NCBI GenBank assembly: GCA_945485625.1
Contig: CALYSH010000119.1
Coordinates: 1 to 5,486 of the forward strand
Direction: 5' to 3'
From: an uncultured Lachnospiraceae bacterium
Lineage (GTDB): Bacteria; Bacillota; Clostridia; Lachnospirales; Lachnospiraceae
Length of the DNA: 5,486 bases
The notes under the pieces are model-generated. The model was not told where the DNA came from. It worked only from the letters and a program-made list of their open reading frames with translations, and made no database searches. Made by a program: the position numbers and the translations under genes. Shown one piece after another: positions 1 through 5,384 of the stretch. Positions within the stretch are counted from its first letter, which is position 1; every line of letters begins with the position of its first letter.

Positions 1-12
1 CTTCCAAAAAAC

Positions 13-41
13 TTGACCGGGAAACCCGGCTGCGCTAGTAT
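13..41 (+). promoter_or_regulatory. Sigma-A-type promoter for the DUF402 gene
   Basis: TTGACC (13-18) and TAGTAT (36-41) are separated by exactly 17 bases, a near-consensus housekeeping promoter (5 of 6 matches at -35, 4 of 6 at -10). Transcription would start near base 48, giving a leader of about 50 nt that contains the ribosome binding site at 87-93. A GC-rich palindrome fills part of the spacer (listed separately). Assignment is by eye; no transcript data are available. Confidence 0.6.
17..29. repeat. Inverted repeat in the promoter spacer, possible operator
   Basis: CCGGG-AAA-CCCGG is a perfect 5-bp inverted repeat with a 3-base centre. It overlaps the last two bases of the -35 box and the first half of the spacer, where a bound repressor would block RNA polymerase. 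On the minus strand the same hairpin is followed after four bases by a run of six T, so a weak leftward terminator for something outside the window is the alternative reading. No T-run follows it on the + strand. Confidence 0.35.
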
Positions 42-86
42 GGGTACAAGGCAGGAAGTTTTCCGGTCATATGAATTGTTTTTACG

Positions 87-93
87 AAGGAGG
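87..93 (+). promoter_or_regulatory. Ribosome binding site that sets the DUF402 start
   Basis: AAGGAGG lies 7 nt before the ATG at 101. An in-frame ATG at 71 would place this site inside the coding sequence and has no Shine-Dalgarno of its own, so 101 is the preferred start. Confidence 0.85.
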
Positions 94-100
94 ACACTCT

Positions 101-583
101 ATGAATACCGGCTTGAAGCTCTATCGGAAACGTATTATTCCCCAGGAATGCAGACCCTTGACCGGGGATGAAATCGTTCTGGCGGATGACGAAGTAGTCA
201 TCACGAAATGGGACACCATTAATCCGAAAACGGAATTTACCCACGGCTGCTCCTGCTACTTTTTAAAGCAGGGCTTCAAGATCAGTAAATTTTACCGTCA
301 TGATAATACCCTGCTTTACTGGTATTGCGATATTGTGGATTTTGATTACAATGCTGCGGACAACGAGCTGATTGTCACCGACCTCCTGGCGGATGTGATC
401 GTCAACCCGGACGGGAGATTTCGTGTGGTGGATCTGGACGAGTTGGCAGACGCCTTTGAAAAGCATCTGATTTCCGGAGAATTAATGACCACCTGCCTGC
501 GCCGTCTGGATGATCTTCTGTCCATAATTTACCGGGACAAATTCGACAGACTACAGAACCGCCTGGACAGCCTGGGATTATAA
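101..583 (+). CDS. DUF402 family protein, predicted nucleoside tri-/diphosphatase
   Basis: This is a 160-aa cytoplasmic protein with no signal peptide or membrane segment, the usual size for single-domain DUF402 (FomD/Ntdp-like) proteins. The family signature is clear: WYCDI (residues 74-78), then D-L-L-A-D-V (94-99), a PDG turn (103-105) and an acidic D-L-D-E (111-114). In the family such acidic residues coordinate divalent metal. Characterised relatives hydrolyse phosphate groups from nucleoside tri- and diphosphates, and FomD acts in fosfomycin biosynthesis on a CMP-linked intermediate. Nothing here points to antibiotic synthesis, so a general nucleotide phosphatase role is the safer inference. 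A helical, charged C-terminal tail (about 127-158) follows the core. The gene has its own promoter and is convergent with the XRE regulator gene. The start at 101 is chosen from the ribosome binding site. Family assignment is firm; the substrate is unknown. Confidence 0.88.
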   Translation: MNTGLKLYRKRIIPQECRPLTGDEIVLADDEVVITKWDTINPKTEFTHGCSCYFLKQGFKISKFYRHDNTLLYWYCDIVDFDYNAADNELIVTDLLADVIVNPDGRFRVVDLDELADAFEKHLISGELMTTCLRRLDDLLSIIYRDKFDRLQNRLDSLGL

Positions 584-606
584 TGGAAAGCTGTCCGGTT
601 CCTTTT
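563..606 (+). terminator. Possible intrinsic terminator of the DUF402 gene
   Basis: CTGGACAGC (563-571) can pair with GCTGTCCGG (590-598): nine pairs including one G-U. The 18-nt loop contains the stop codon, and a pyrimidine-rich TTCCTTTTCC follows. The stem is GC-rich, but the loop is large and the T-run is interrupted, so this is a moderate candidate. A competing AT-richer hairpin, ATGGAAA (583-589) with TTTCCAT (604-610), overlaps it. No equally good terminator was found for the converging gene in 584-673. Confidence 0.4.
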
Positions 607-673
607 CCATGCCTTACAGCACCATTCATTTTTCCGCGCCACCCCACTGCCCGAAAATACGGATTCCAAATCT

Positions 674-1186
674 CTATCTAAGTATAAACGCAATTGTATT
701 AAGCAGCATGGCCATCAGAAACAGTATTCCGGTAAGCAAATCCGTTTTATCTTTTGTATATTTCAGCTTACTGAAATAGGTTGCTCCACTGTATGCACAT
801 AGCAGACTTACAAGGGGAGCGGATGAGATTCCCTTAACCGCCGAAATCAAAACCAGGATGATAAAAACGACTGTCATTGTAATAGCACCCATGCGCATGG
901 ATTTCACATTCATTGCATCATTATAATCTGCCACTTTTTCCAGGGTTTCTTTTAAATCATTATCCATTTTCTCACTTTTCCTTTCACCGTCAATGATTTC
1001 TCTGACATCTACATTATAGAAAGAAGCAATTTCCACCAACATACTAAGGTCAGGCATATTATTTCCGGTCTCCCAACGACTGACAGTTCTTCCTGCAACA
1101 CAAAAATGCTCTGCTACCTGTTCCTGCGTCATTCCTTTTTCTTTTCTAAGTTCCTTCAGAAATCTTCCTGTTTTTTGTTGATTCAT
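674..1186 (-). CDS. XRE-family helix-turn-helix regulator with C-terminal membrane segments
   Basis: The 170-aa product starts with a Cro/C1-type DNA-binding domain (about residues 6-63). TQEQVAEHF (20-28) is the positioning helix and RTVSRWETG (33-41) the recognition helix, ending in the typical WExG-x-x-x-P-D-L pattern. After a charged linker (about 66-97) come three hydrophobic stretches, roughly 100-117, 121-138 and 149-168, which should anchor the protein in the membrane. This architecture is common in Bacillota, where such one-component regulators sit beside membrane or stress genes; ligand and target are unknown here. AAGGAG (1196-1201 on the + numbering) lies 9 nt before the ATG. The gene lies downstream of the operon terminator, is probably transcribed alone, and no confident promoter was found in 1187-1298. 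Its base composition is more AT-rich (30-33% GC by hand count over 901-1020) than the operon, suggesting later acquisition. Confidence 0.85.
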   Translation of the reverse strand: MNQQKTGRFLKELRKEKGMTQEQVAEHFCVAGRTVSRWETGNNMPDLSMLVEIASFYNVDVREIIDGERKSEKMDNDLKETLEKVADYNDAMNVKSMRMGAITMTVVFIILVLISAVKGISSAPLVSLLCAYSGATYFSKLKYTKDKTDLLTGILFLMAMLLNTIAFILR

Positions 1187-1298
1187 TACTACTCTCTCCT
1201 TTCACCCACAGCCTATCCCTTTTCAAGCAAAATAAACATGACATAAAGTGAGAAAATGCCGTATTTCTTGAATTAGACACCAAATGTCCATCCCTTTG

Positions 1299-1340
1299 AT
1301 AACAAAATCCCGCCCATTCTTTTGAAAAATGAGCGGGATT
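1299..1340 (-). terminator. Strong intrinsic terminator at the end of the sua5-to-hydrolase operon
   Basis: Read on the minus strand, AATCCCGCTCATT (1340-1328) pairs with AATGGGCGGGATT (1318-1306) over 13 positions with one U-G wobble and a 9-nt loop. TTGTTA follows, so the T-rich tract runs TTTTGTT from the stem end. On the + strand the same position is a C-A mismatch and no good T-run follows, so it is oriented for the minus-strand operon. It lies 49 nt beyond the hydrolase stop codon and separates the operon from the XRE gene. Confidence 0.85.
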
Positions 1341-1388
1341 CTCCTGCAAAAGTCCTAACATAATACATGGGCGAAATCGCCTGCCTGC

Positions 1389-2558
1389 TTAATAAAAAAC
1401 ATGATGCGCAATATTGATTCCGGTGACACCGGGAACCGGTCTTCGGAAAAACAGGCAGTTTCCCACGTTGGTGACACCGGCCATAGCTTCATCCGCAGCT
1501 TTATAGCAGCTTTCATTTGCAAGGTTTCTGGCCAGTGCCAGCTCCAGACGACCACTTCCGGCCGGGGCAAACTGATTCTTCTGATATACCACACCGACTA
1601 AGGTATCCGGGAACTTGCTGCTGAGCATCCGGTTAATCACCACCGCGCCTACCGCAACCTGTCCCTCGTAAGGTTCCCCTCCCGCCTCACAATAAATCAG
1701 ATTGGCTAACAGATATCGGTCTCCTTCCGCGAAGGTGATATCGGAAATACTTCTCCACACCCCGTTGGCAGCTGCCTGGGACAGACGCTTCTCTTCCTCC
1801 AGCACCTTCTTTAAGTACTCCAGGTCCTCTTCTTTCTTGCGAATCTCTTCCTCATATTCCTTTGCCTTCTGTTCCGCCGCCTCAATATCGTCCGCGTACT
1901 TGGAAATGTTTTTTGAGGTCTGGCTGATGAGTCCGGAAACCTTGCTCTTTTCCTCCTCAGCCGCCAGAAGCAGGTAATCCAGGGCTAATTTCTGTTTTTC
2001 CAAAGTTTCCTTTGTTTCCGTAATAAATCTGCAGTTTTCCTTGTACTCCTCGAACCTGGACTTATCATAAGCCTCAATCTGTTCAAACCAGTCCGCACGG
2101 TTTAACAGACGAAACAAACTCTTTATGTCCAACAGTGCATTGATAATACTGGAATCATTCCGCTCATACATATTACGGGCGTGAACCACCATGCTTTCAT
2201 ACTGTTCCTGCTCTACCCTGATTGCTTCCTCCAGCGCAAGGGTAGTGGCCTCAATATCCTCTTCCTTCTCGGCTATCTGGGTCTCCAGATCCGCCAGATG
2301 CTCGCTGACCTCTGTCAGCTGGGTATTCAAATCCTGCAGTTCGCCCTGAAGTCCCTTCTTTTCATCCTGCAGCTGTTCCAGCTTATCCTGCTGCTTATCC
2401 AACTCATTTTCCAGCTTGTCCTTTTCCTTCTGCGCCTCATCGAGCTGCTGCTGGGTGGACTTGGCAGCCTGCGCCTTCATGGCGGTATACTCCGGCAGAA
2501 CATTTCCGGTAAACAACGCAATAACCAACATGATAGCTATGATTTTCAAGCGTTTCAT
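1389..2558 (-). CDS. Secreted cell-wall hydrolase: CwlO/PcsB-like coiled coil plus SleB/CwlJ-type catalytic domain
   Basis: The 389-aa product begins with a signal peptide: MKRLK, a hydrophobic core (about 6-21) and an AQA/A cleavage site near residue 31. Residues about 33-115 and 170-260 are highly charged heptad-like coiled coil. Between them, around residues 122-168, a less charged segment beginning V-V-H-A-R-N-M-Y resembles the conserved stretch of the PcsB/CwlO N-terminal region. The C-terminal part (about 279-389) is a Hydrolase_2 (SleB/CwlJ) domain. Its signature IYCEAGGEPYEGQVAVGAVV starts at 288 and contains the presumed catalytic Glu291; the domain ends with the family's H-H-V-F-Y. 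SleB relatives are lytic transglycosylases acting on peptidoglycan. ATG 2558 is chosen because AAAGGAG (2568-2574) lies 9 nt upstream; the in-frame TTG at 2567 abuts that site. It is the last gene of the operon, 36 nt after dCMP deaminase. Activation by FtsEX, as for PcsB and CwlO, is inference only. Confidence 0.88.
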   Translation of the reverse strand: MKRLKIIAIMLVIALFTGNVLPEYTAMKAQAAKSTQQQLDEAQKEKDKLENELDKQQDKLEQLQDEKKGLQGELQDLNTQLTEVSEHLADLETQIAEKEEDIEATTLALEEAIRVEQEQYESMVVHARNMYERNDSSIINALLDIKSLFRLLNRADWFEQIEAYDKSRFEEYKENCRFITETKETLEKQKLALDYLLLAAEEEKSKVSGLISQTSKNISKYADDIEAAEQKAKEYEEEIRKKEEDLEYLKKVLEEEKRLSQAAANGVWRSISDITFAEGDRYLLANLIYCEAGGEPYEGQVAVGAVVINRMLSSKFPDTLVGVVYQKNQFAPAGSGRLELALARNLANESCYKAADEAMAGVTNVGNCLFFRRPVPGVTGINIAHHVFY

Positions 2559-2567
2559 TCCATCCAA

Positions 2568-2574
2568 CTCCTTT
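2568..2574 (-). promoter_or_regulatory. Ribosome binding site that sets the hydrolase start
   Basis: Minus-strand AAAGGAG ends directly against the TTG at 2567 but sits 9 nt from the ATG at 2558. Normal spacing therefore favours ATG 2558, which also gives a standard MKRLK signal-peptide N-terminus. Confidence 0.85.
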
Positions 2575-2594
2575 CCTCAATTTTGCAGGCAGGT

Positions 2595-3080
2595 CTACAC
2601 CTGAATATGAATCTGTCTCCCGGTATGGCTGTAGGGAATGCACTCCACTCCTGCTGCCGCAAACATCTTTCTGGCCGCCCGGTTCATGGGGGTTCCCTCA
2701 TATTTATCACTGTCATACACCACACAACAGATGCCCGCCTGAATGATTGCCTTGGCACATTCATTGCAGGGGAACAGGGACACATAAAGCTTGGTTCCCT
2801 CCAGGGAACCGCCCCTGTAATTCAAAATTGCGTTCAACTCACTGTGGGTCACAAAAGGATACTTTGTATCCAGCGCATCCCCTTCCCGTTCCCAGGGAAA
2901 CTCTTCATCCGAGCAGCCTCTGGGGAAACCATTATAGCCCATGGACAGAATTTTATTGTCCATGCTTACAATGCAGGCTCCCACCTGGGTATTGGGGTCC
3001 TTGGACCGCATACCGGATAAATGGGCTACGCCCATAAAATATTCATCCCAGCTGATGTAATCACTTCTTTTTGCGCTCAT
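2595..3080 (-). CDS. comEB: dCMP deaminase (ComEB-like)
   Basis: The 161-aa cytoplasmic enzyme deaminates dCMP to dUMP, feeding thymidylate synthesis. The zinc-binding deaminase motifs are present: H79-S-E81-L-N-A-I supplies the zinc ligand His79 and the catalytic Glu81, and P-C105-N-E-C108 supplies the two cysteine ligands. The segment GYNGFPRGCSDEEFPW (48-63) is characteristic of dCMP deaminases rather than cytidine or tRNA adenosine deaminases. Most relatives have HAE where this protein has HSE; the change does not touch a ligand. The start is ATG 3080, preceded by GGGGAAGG that overlaps the upp stop codon region. A longer in-frame start at 3128 would lie inside upp and is not favoured. 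Only 10 nt separate it from upp, so the two are probably translated from one message. The name follows the Bacillus homologue; no competence role is implied. Confidence 0.92.
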   Translation of the reverse strand: MSAKRSDYISWDEYFMGVAHLSGMRSKDPNTQVGACIVSMDNKILSMGYNGFPRGCSDEEFPWEREGDALDTKYPFVTHSELNAILNYRGGSLEGTKLYVSLFPCNECAKAIIQAGICCVVYDSDKYEGTPMNRAARKMFAAAGVECIPYSHTGRQIHIQV

Positions 3081-3090
3081 TGCCTTCCCC

Positions 3091-3720
3091 TTATTTGGTA
3101 CCGAAAATACGATCTCCCGCATCTCCAAGACCGGGGACGATATATCCGTGGTCGTTCAGCTTTTCATCCAATGCCCCCACGTAGATGTCCACATCGGGGT
3201 GTGCTTCCTTCATGGCCGCGATTCCCTCCGGTGCCGCGATAATGCACATAAAGTGAATGCTCTTGCAGCCCTTATCCTTCAGCATCTGGATTGCCGCAAT
3301 GGAAGAACCGCCGGTTGCCAGCATGGGGTCCACTACAAACACTTCCCTTTCCGCACAGTCTGCAGGAAGCTTGCAGTAGTACTCTACAGGCTTTAAGGTC
3401 TCCGGATCTCGATACAGACCGATATGTCCGACCTTTGCGGCGGGAATCAGACTCAATACGCCGTCTACCATGCCCAGTCCTGCACGCAGGATGGGTACGA
3501 TCGCCATCTTCTTACCCTTCAGCTCCTTTGCCGTTGTATGGCAGATTGGAGTATCAATCTCCACATCATCCAGCTTCAGATCTCTGGTGGCTTCATAACA
3601 GATTAACATCGCAATCTCACTGATGGTCTGTCTGAAATCCTTGGTACCTGTGTCCTTTCTGCGAATAAAACCAATTTTGTGCTGAATCAGCGGGTGATCC
3701 ATAATAACAACTTTTGCCAT
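3091..3720 (-). CDS. upp: Uracil phosphoribosyltransferase
   Basis: The 209-aa cytoplasmic enzyme converts uracil and PRPP to UMP and pyrophosphate in pyrimidine salvage; the length equals that of Bacillus Upp. The PRPP-binding loop is VVDPMLATGGSS (129-140). The family also shows ILRAGLGM (77-84), the GHIGLYRDPETL segment (98-109), and the uracil-binding C-terminal stretch GYIVPGLGDAGDRIFGT (192-208). The protein is complete with no missing key residue seen. GGAGG (3729-3733 in + numbering) is 8 nt before ATG 3720. An in-frame ATG at 3735 overlaps this ribosome binding site and is rejected. Upstream lies rpiB (45 nt gap) and downstream the dCMP deaminase (10 nt gap). RpiB feeds ribose-5-phosphate toward PRPP, so the adjacency is metabolically sensible. 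No uracil-responsive attenuator hairpin was seen in the short upstream gap. Confidence 0.96.
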   Translation of the reverse strand: MAKVVIMDHPLIQHKIGFIRRKDTGTKDFRQTISEIAMLICYEATRDLKLDDVEIDTPICHTTAKELKGKKMAIVPILRAGLGMVDGVLSLIPAAKVGHIGLYRDPETLKPVEYYCKLPADCAEREVFVVDPMLATGGSSIAAIQMLKDKGCKSIHFMCIIAAPEGIAAMKEAHPDVDIYVGALDEKLNDHGYIVPGLGDAGDRIFGTK

Positions 3721-3765
3721 GTCCGTTTCCTCCATAAGTGTTTTATTTTTTTCATTCCTTCTCTT

Positions 3766-4203
3766 TTACTGTTCCAGCTGGGAAATCTTATTGATACGTC
3801 TGCTGTGCTTTTCCTCTCCGGAAAAGGGGGTATCCAGGAAGGTATCTACGATTTCCAGTCCCATGTTCACTCCGATGACACCGCCACCAAGTGCCAGCAT
3901 ATTTGCATCGTTGTGAAGTCTGGTCATCTTTGCTCCCAAGGGCTCGGAACACAGGGCACAACGAATGCCCTTTACCTTATTTGCCGCGATGCTGATACCG
4001 ATACCGGTGGTGCAGACTACGATCCCCTTTTCACAGGTGCCGTCAGCCACTGCCTTTGCTGCTGCCACACCAAAATCCGGGTAATCCACGCTGGACTTAT
4101 CGAAGCATCCAAAGTCCTTTACCTCGAAGCCTCTTTCCACCAGGTGCTTCTTTACCTGTTCCTTCAAATCAAATCCGCCATGATCGCTTCCGATTGCTAT
4201 CAT
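3766..4203 (-). CDS. rpiB: Ribose-5-phosphate isomerase B
   Basis: The 145-aa enzyme of the LacAB/RpiB family interconverts ribose-5-phosphate and ribulose-5-phosphate in the pentose phosphate pathway. The N-terminal IGSDHGG (4-10) contributes Asp7 and His8. The catalytic-base cysteine is Cys64 in VVCTTGIGISIAANKVKGIR (62-81), and R-L-H97-N98-D-A-N (95-101) carries the ring-opening histidine. Two departures from the E. coli sequence as I recall it: Thr65 replaces the Gly after the catalytic Cys, and Lys132 stands where a phosphate-binding Arg is usual, while the second Arg (Arg136) is kept. An allose-6-phosphate or galactose-6-phosphate isomerase role is possible for this family, but the operon context with upp favours ribose-5-phosphate. 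AGGAGG (4213-4218 in + numbering) is 9 nt before the ATG. It lies 74 nt after sua5. Confidence 0.93.
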   Translation of the reverse strand: MIAIGSDHGGFDLKEQVKKHLVERGFEVKDFGCFDKSSVDYPDFGVAAAKAVADGTCEKGIVVCTTGIGISIAANKVKGIRCALCSEPLGAKMTRLHNDANMLALGGGVIGVNMGLEIVDTFLDTPFSGEEKHSRRINKISQLEQ

Positions 4204-4240
4204 ACTGCTTGTCCTCCTGTTATGATGGTTTTGTTCCTCC

Positions 4241-4268
4241 CTGTGTGCATGCCCTTGTGGCCATGCCC
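4241..4268. repeat. Imperfect 14-bp tandem direct repeat in the sua5-rpiB gap
   Basis: CTGTGTGCATGCCC (4241-4254) is followed directly by TTGTGGCCATGCCC (4255-4268), matching at 11 of 14 positions. On the minus strand (the coding direction) the repeat precedes GGGAGG (4241-4236), a second Shine-Dalgarno-like site that has no start codon at suitable spacing. It may be the trace of a small duplication; no function is evident. Confidence 0.45.
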
Positions 4269-4277
4269 GGAAGAAGC

Positions 4278-5342
4278 TTATGAACTTTTCTCTGATAAAT
4301 CAACAATTCTCTGCCCTGCTGCTTTTAACAGCCGGTTCATAATGGCCTGTCCCAGACCGTCCGAAGAAAACTCCTCCGAATAAATCCGGGTAACCCCCTC
4401 CTCGTCAAACCGTCTGAGGATATCGTACAGGTTTCTGGCAATTTCCTCTTCGTCACCGGCAGCCCCTGCCACATGAACCACCTTTGCATGGTAGAGGGAC
4501 GCATTCTCTCTGGTAGCAATCACTCCGGTTCTCTCGCCCGCGCTTTCTGCCGCGTCCGTGCACTGATTAATGTAATCCACTACCCTTTTATTCTCGCCGC
4601 GCACCACCACCAATTCTCCCTTAGGCGCATAGTGGCGGTATTTCATCCCCGGTGCTCTGGGTGCCTTGCCGCTTTCCACATGTACAATGGCCTCATCCCA
4701 GGCCACCTGCCCGCACACCTGCTGAAGCATCCTCTCAGTCACGTATCCCGGGCGAAGAATCTGGGGCGGCGTAACGGTCACATCAACGATAGTGGACTCC
4801 AGACCAATTCCCACAAAGCCACCGTCGATAATCATTTCAATTCTGCCGTATAAATCTTCCTCCACGTATTTCGCGCTTGTGGGGCTGGGCCTTCCGGAGG
4901 TGTTCGCCGAAGGCGCTGCAATAAAACCTCCGCTCTTTTCAATTAAGGCCAGTGCTACCGGATGGTTTGGCATCCGCACTGCCACGGTATCCAGCCCTCC
5001 GGTGGTTTCATAAGGAACCAGCGGGCTCTTCTTTAGCACCATGGTCATAGGTCCCGGCCAGAACGCCTCTGCCAGTGCATACGCCTCCTTCGGAATCTCC
5101 ACGGCAATCTTCTGCAAATCCTCCATGCAACAGATATGCACGATCAGGGGATTGTCCGAAGGCCTCCCCTTGGCTGCATATATTTTCTTTGAAGATTCCG
5201 GATTCAGGGCATCCCCTCCCAGTCCGTAAACCGTTTCCGTGGGAAATGCGACCAATCCGCCTTTTCGAAGAATTTCTCCTGCTTCGACCAATATATTCTC
5301 CCCAAGGGCGGCATCCTGAACAGTTACAATTTTCGTTTCCAT
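4278..5342 (-). CDS. ywlC: L-threonylcarbamoyladenylate synthase, Sua5/YwlC type
   Basis: The 354-aa enzyme makes threonylcarbamoyl-AMP from threonine, bicarbonate and ATP. This is the first step of t6A modification at position 37 of ANN-decoding tRNAs, upstream of the TsaBDE proteins. The YrdC-like catalytic domain covers about residues 12-200, with PTETVYGLG (34-42), KGRPSDNPL (58-66, the K-R-S-N nucleotide-binding set) and PSANTSGRPSPT (144-155). The linker APRAPGMKYRHYAP (227-240) is the hallmark of Sua5 over short TsaC, and a Sua5 C-terminal domain follows (about 241-345) with the Y-S-E-E-F-S-S-D-G-L-G-Q-A-I-M-N-R-L pattern. ATG 5342 (METKIV) is preferred although its ribosome binding site is poor (CGAGAAA). 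An in-frame ATG at 5378 adds 12 residues and would fall at the transcription start of the candidate promoter. No low-molecular-weight phosphatase gene lies between it and rpiB, unlike in Bacillus. Confidence 0.95.
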   Translation of the reverse strand: METKIVTVQDAALGENILVEAGEILRKGGLVAFPTETVYGLGGDALNPESSKKIYAAKGRPSDNPLIVHICCMEDLQKIAVEIPKEAYALAEAFWPGPMTMVLKKSPLVPYETTGGLDTVAVRMPNHPVALALIEKSGGFIAAPSANTSGRPSPTSAKYVEEDLYGRIEMIIDGGFVGIGLESTIVDVTVTPPQILRPGYVTERMLQQVCGQVAWDEAIVHVESGKAPRAPGMKYRHYAPKGELVVVRGENKRVVDYINQCTDAAESAGERTGVIATRENASLYHAKVVHVAGAAGDEEEIARNLYDILRRFDEEGVTRIYSEEFSSDGLGQAIMNRLLKAAGQRIVDLSEKSS

Positions 5343-5384
5343 AATTTTTTCTCGAATTTCAATGTGTTTTTCAATCATTTCGTA

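Noticed and set aside
71..100. N-terminal extension of the DUF402 protein from the ATG at 71
   Set aside because: The strong AAGGAGG at 87-93 lies inside this extension and serves the ATG at 101; no Shine-Dalgarno precedes 71.
583..610. Hairpin ATGGAAA/TTTCCAT as the DUF402 terminator
   Set aside because: The stem is AT-rich with a 14-nt loop and no adjacent T-run; the overlapping GC-rich stem at 563-598 is the better candidate.
1369..1381. Small GGCG-AAAT-CGCC hairpin just after the hydrolase stop codon
   Set aside because: Only four base pairs and no T-run; the strong hairpin at 1306-1340 accounts for termination.
2181..3020. A 279-codon open frame on the + strand opposite the hydrolase and dCMP deaminase genes
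   Set aside because: It is antisense to two genes with clear family signatures, has a leucine- and isoleucine-rich composition expected from reverse reading of coiled-coil codons, and shows no ribosome binding site or known motif.
3679..4383. A 234-codon open frame on the + strand opposite rpiB and its flanks
   Set aside because: It is fully explained as a shadow of rpiB and the ends of upp and ywlC; it is rich in Cys and His in no recognisable pattern and lacks a ribosome binding site.
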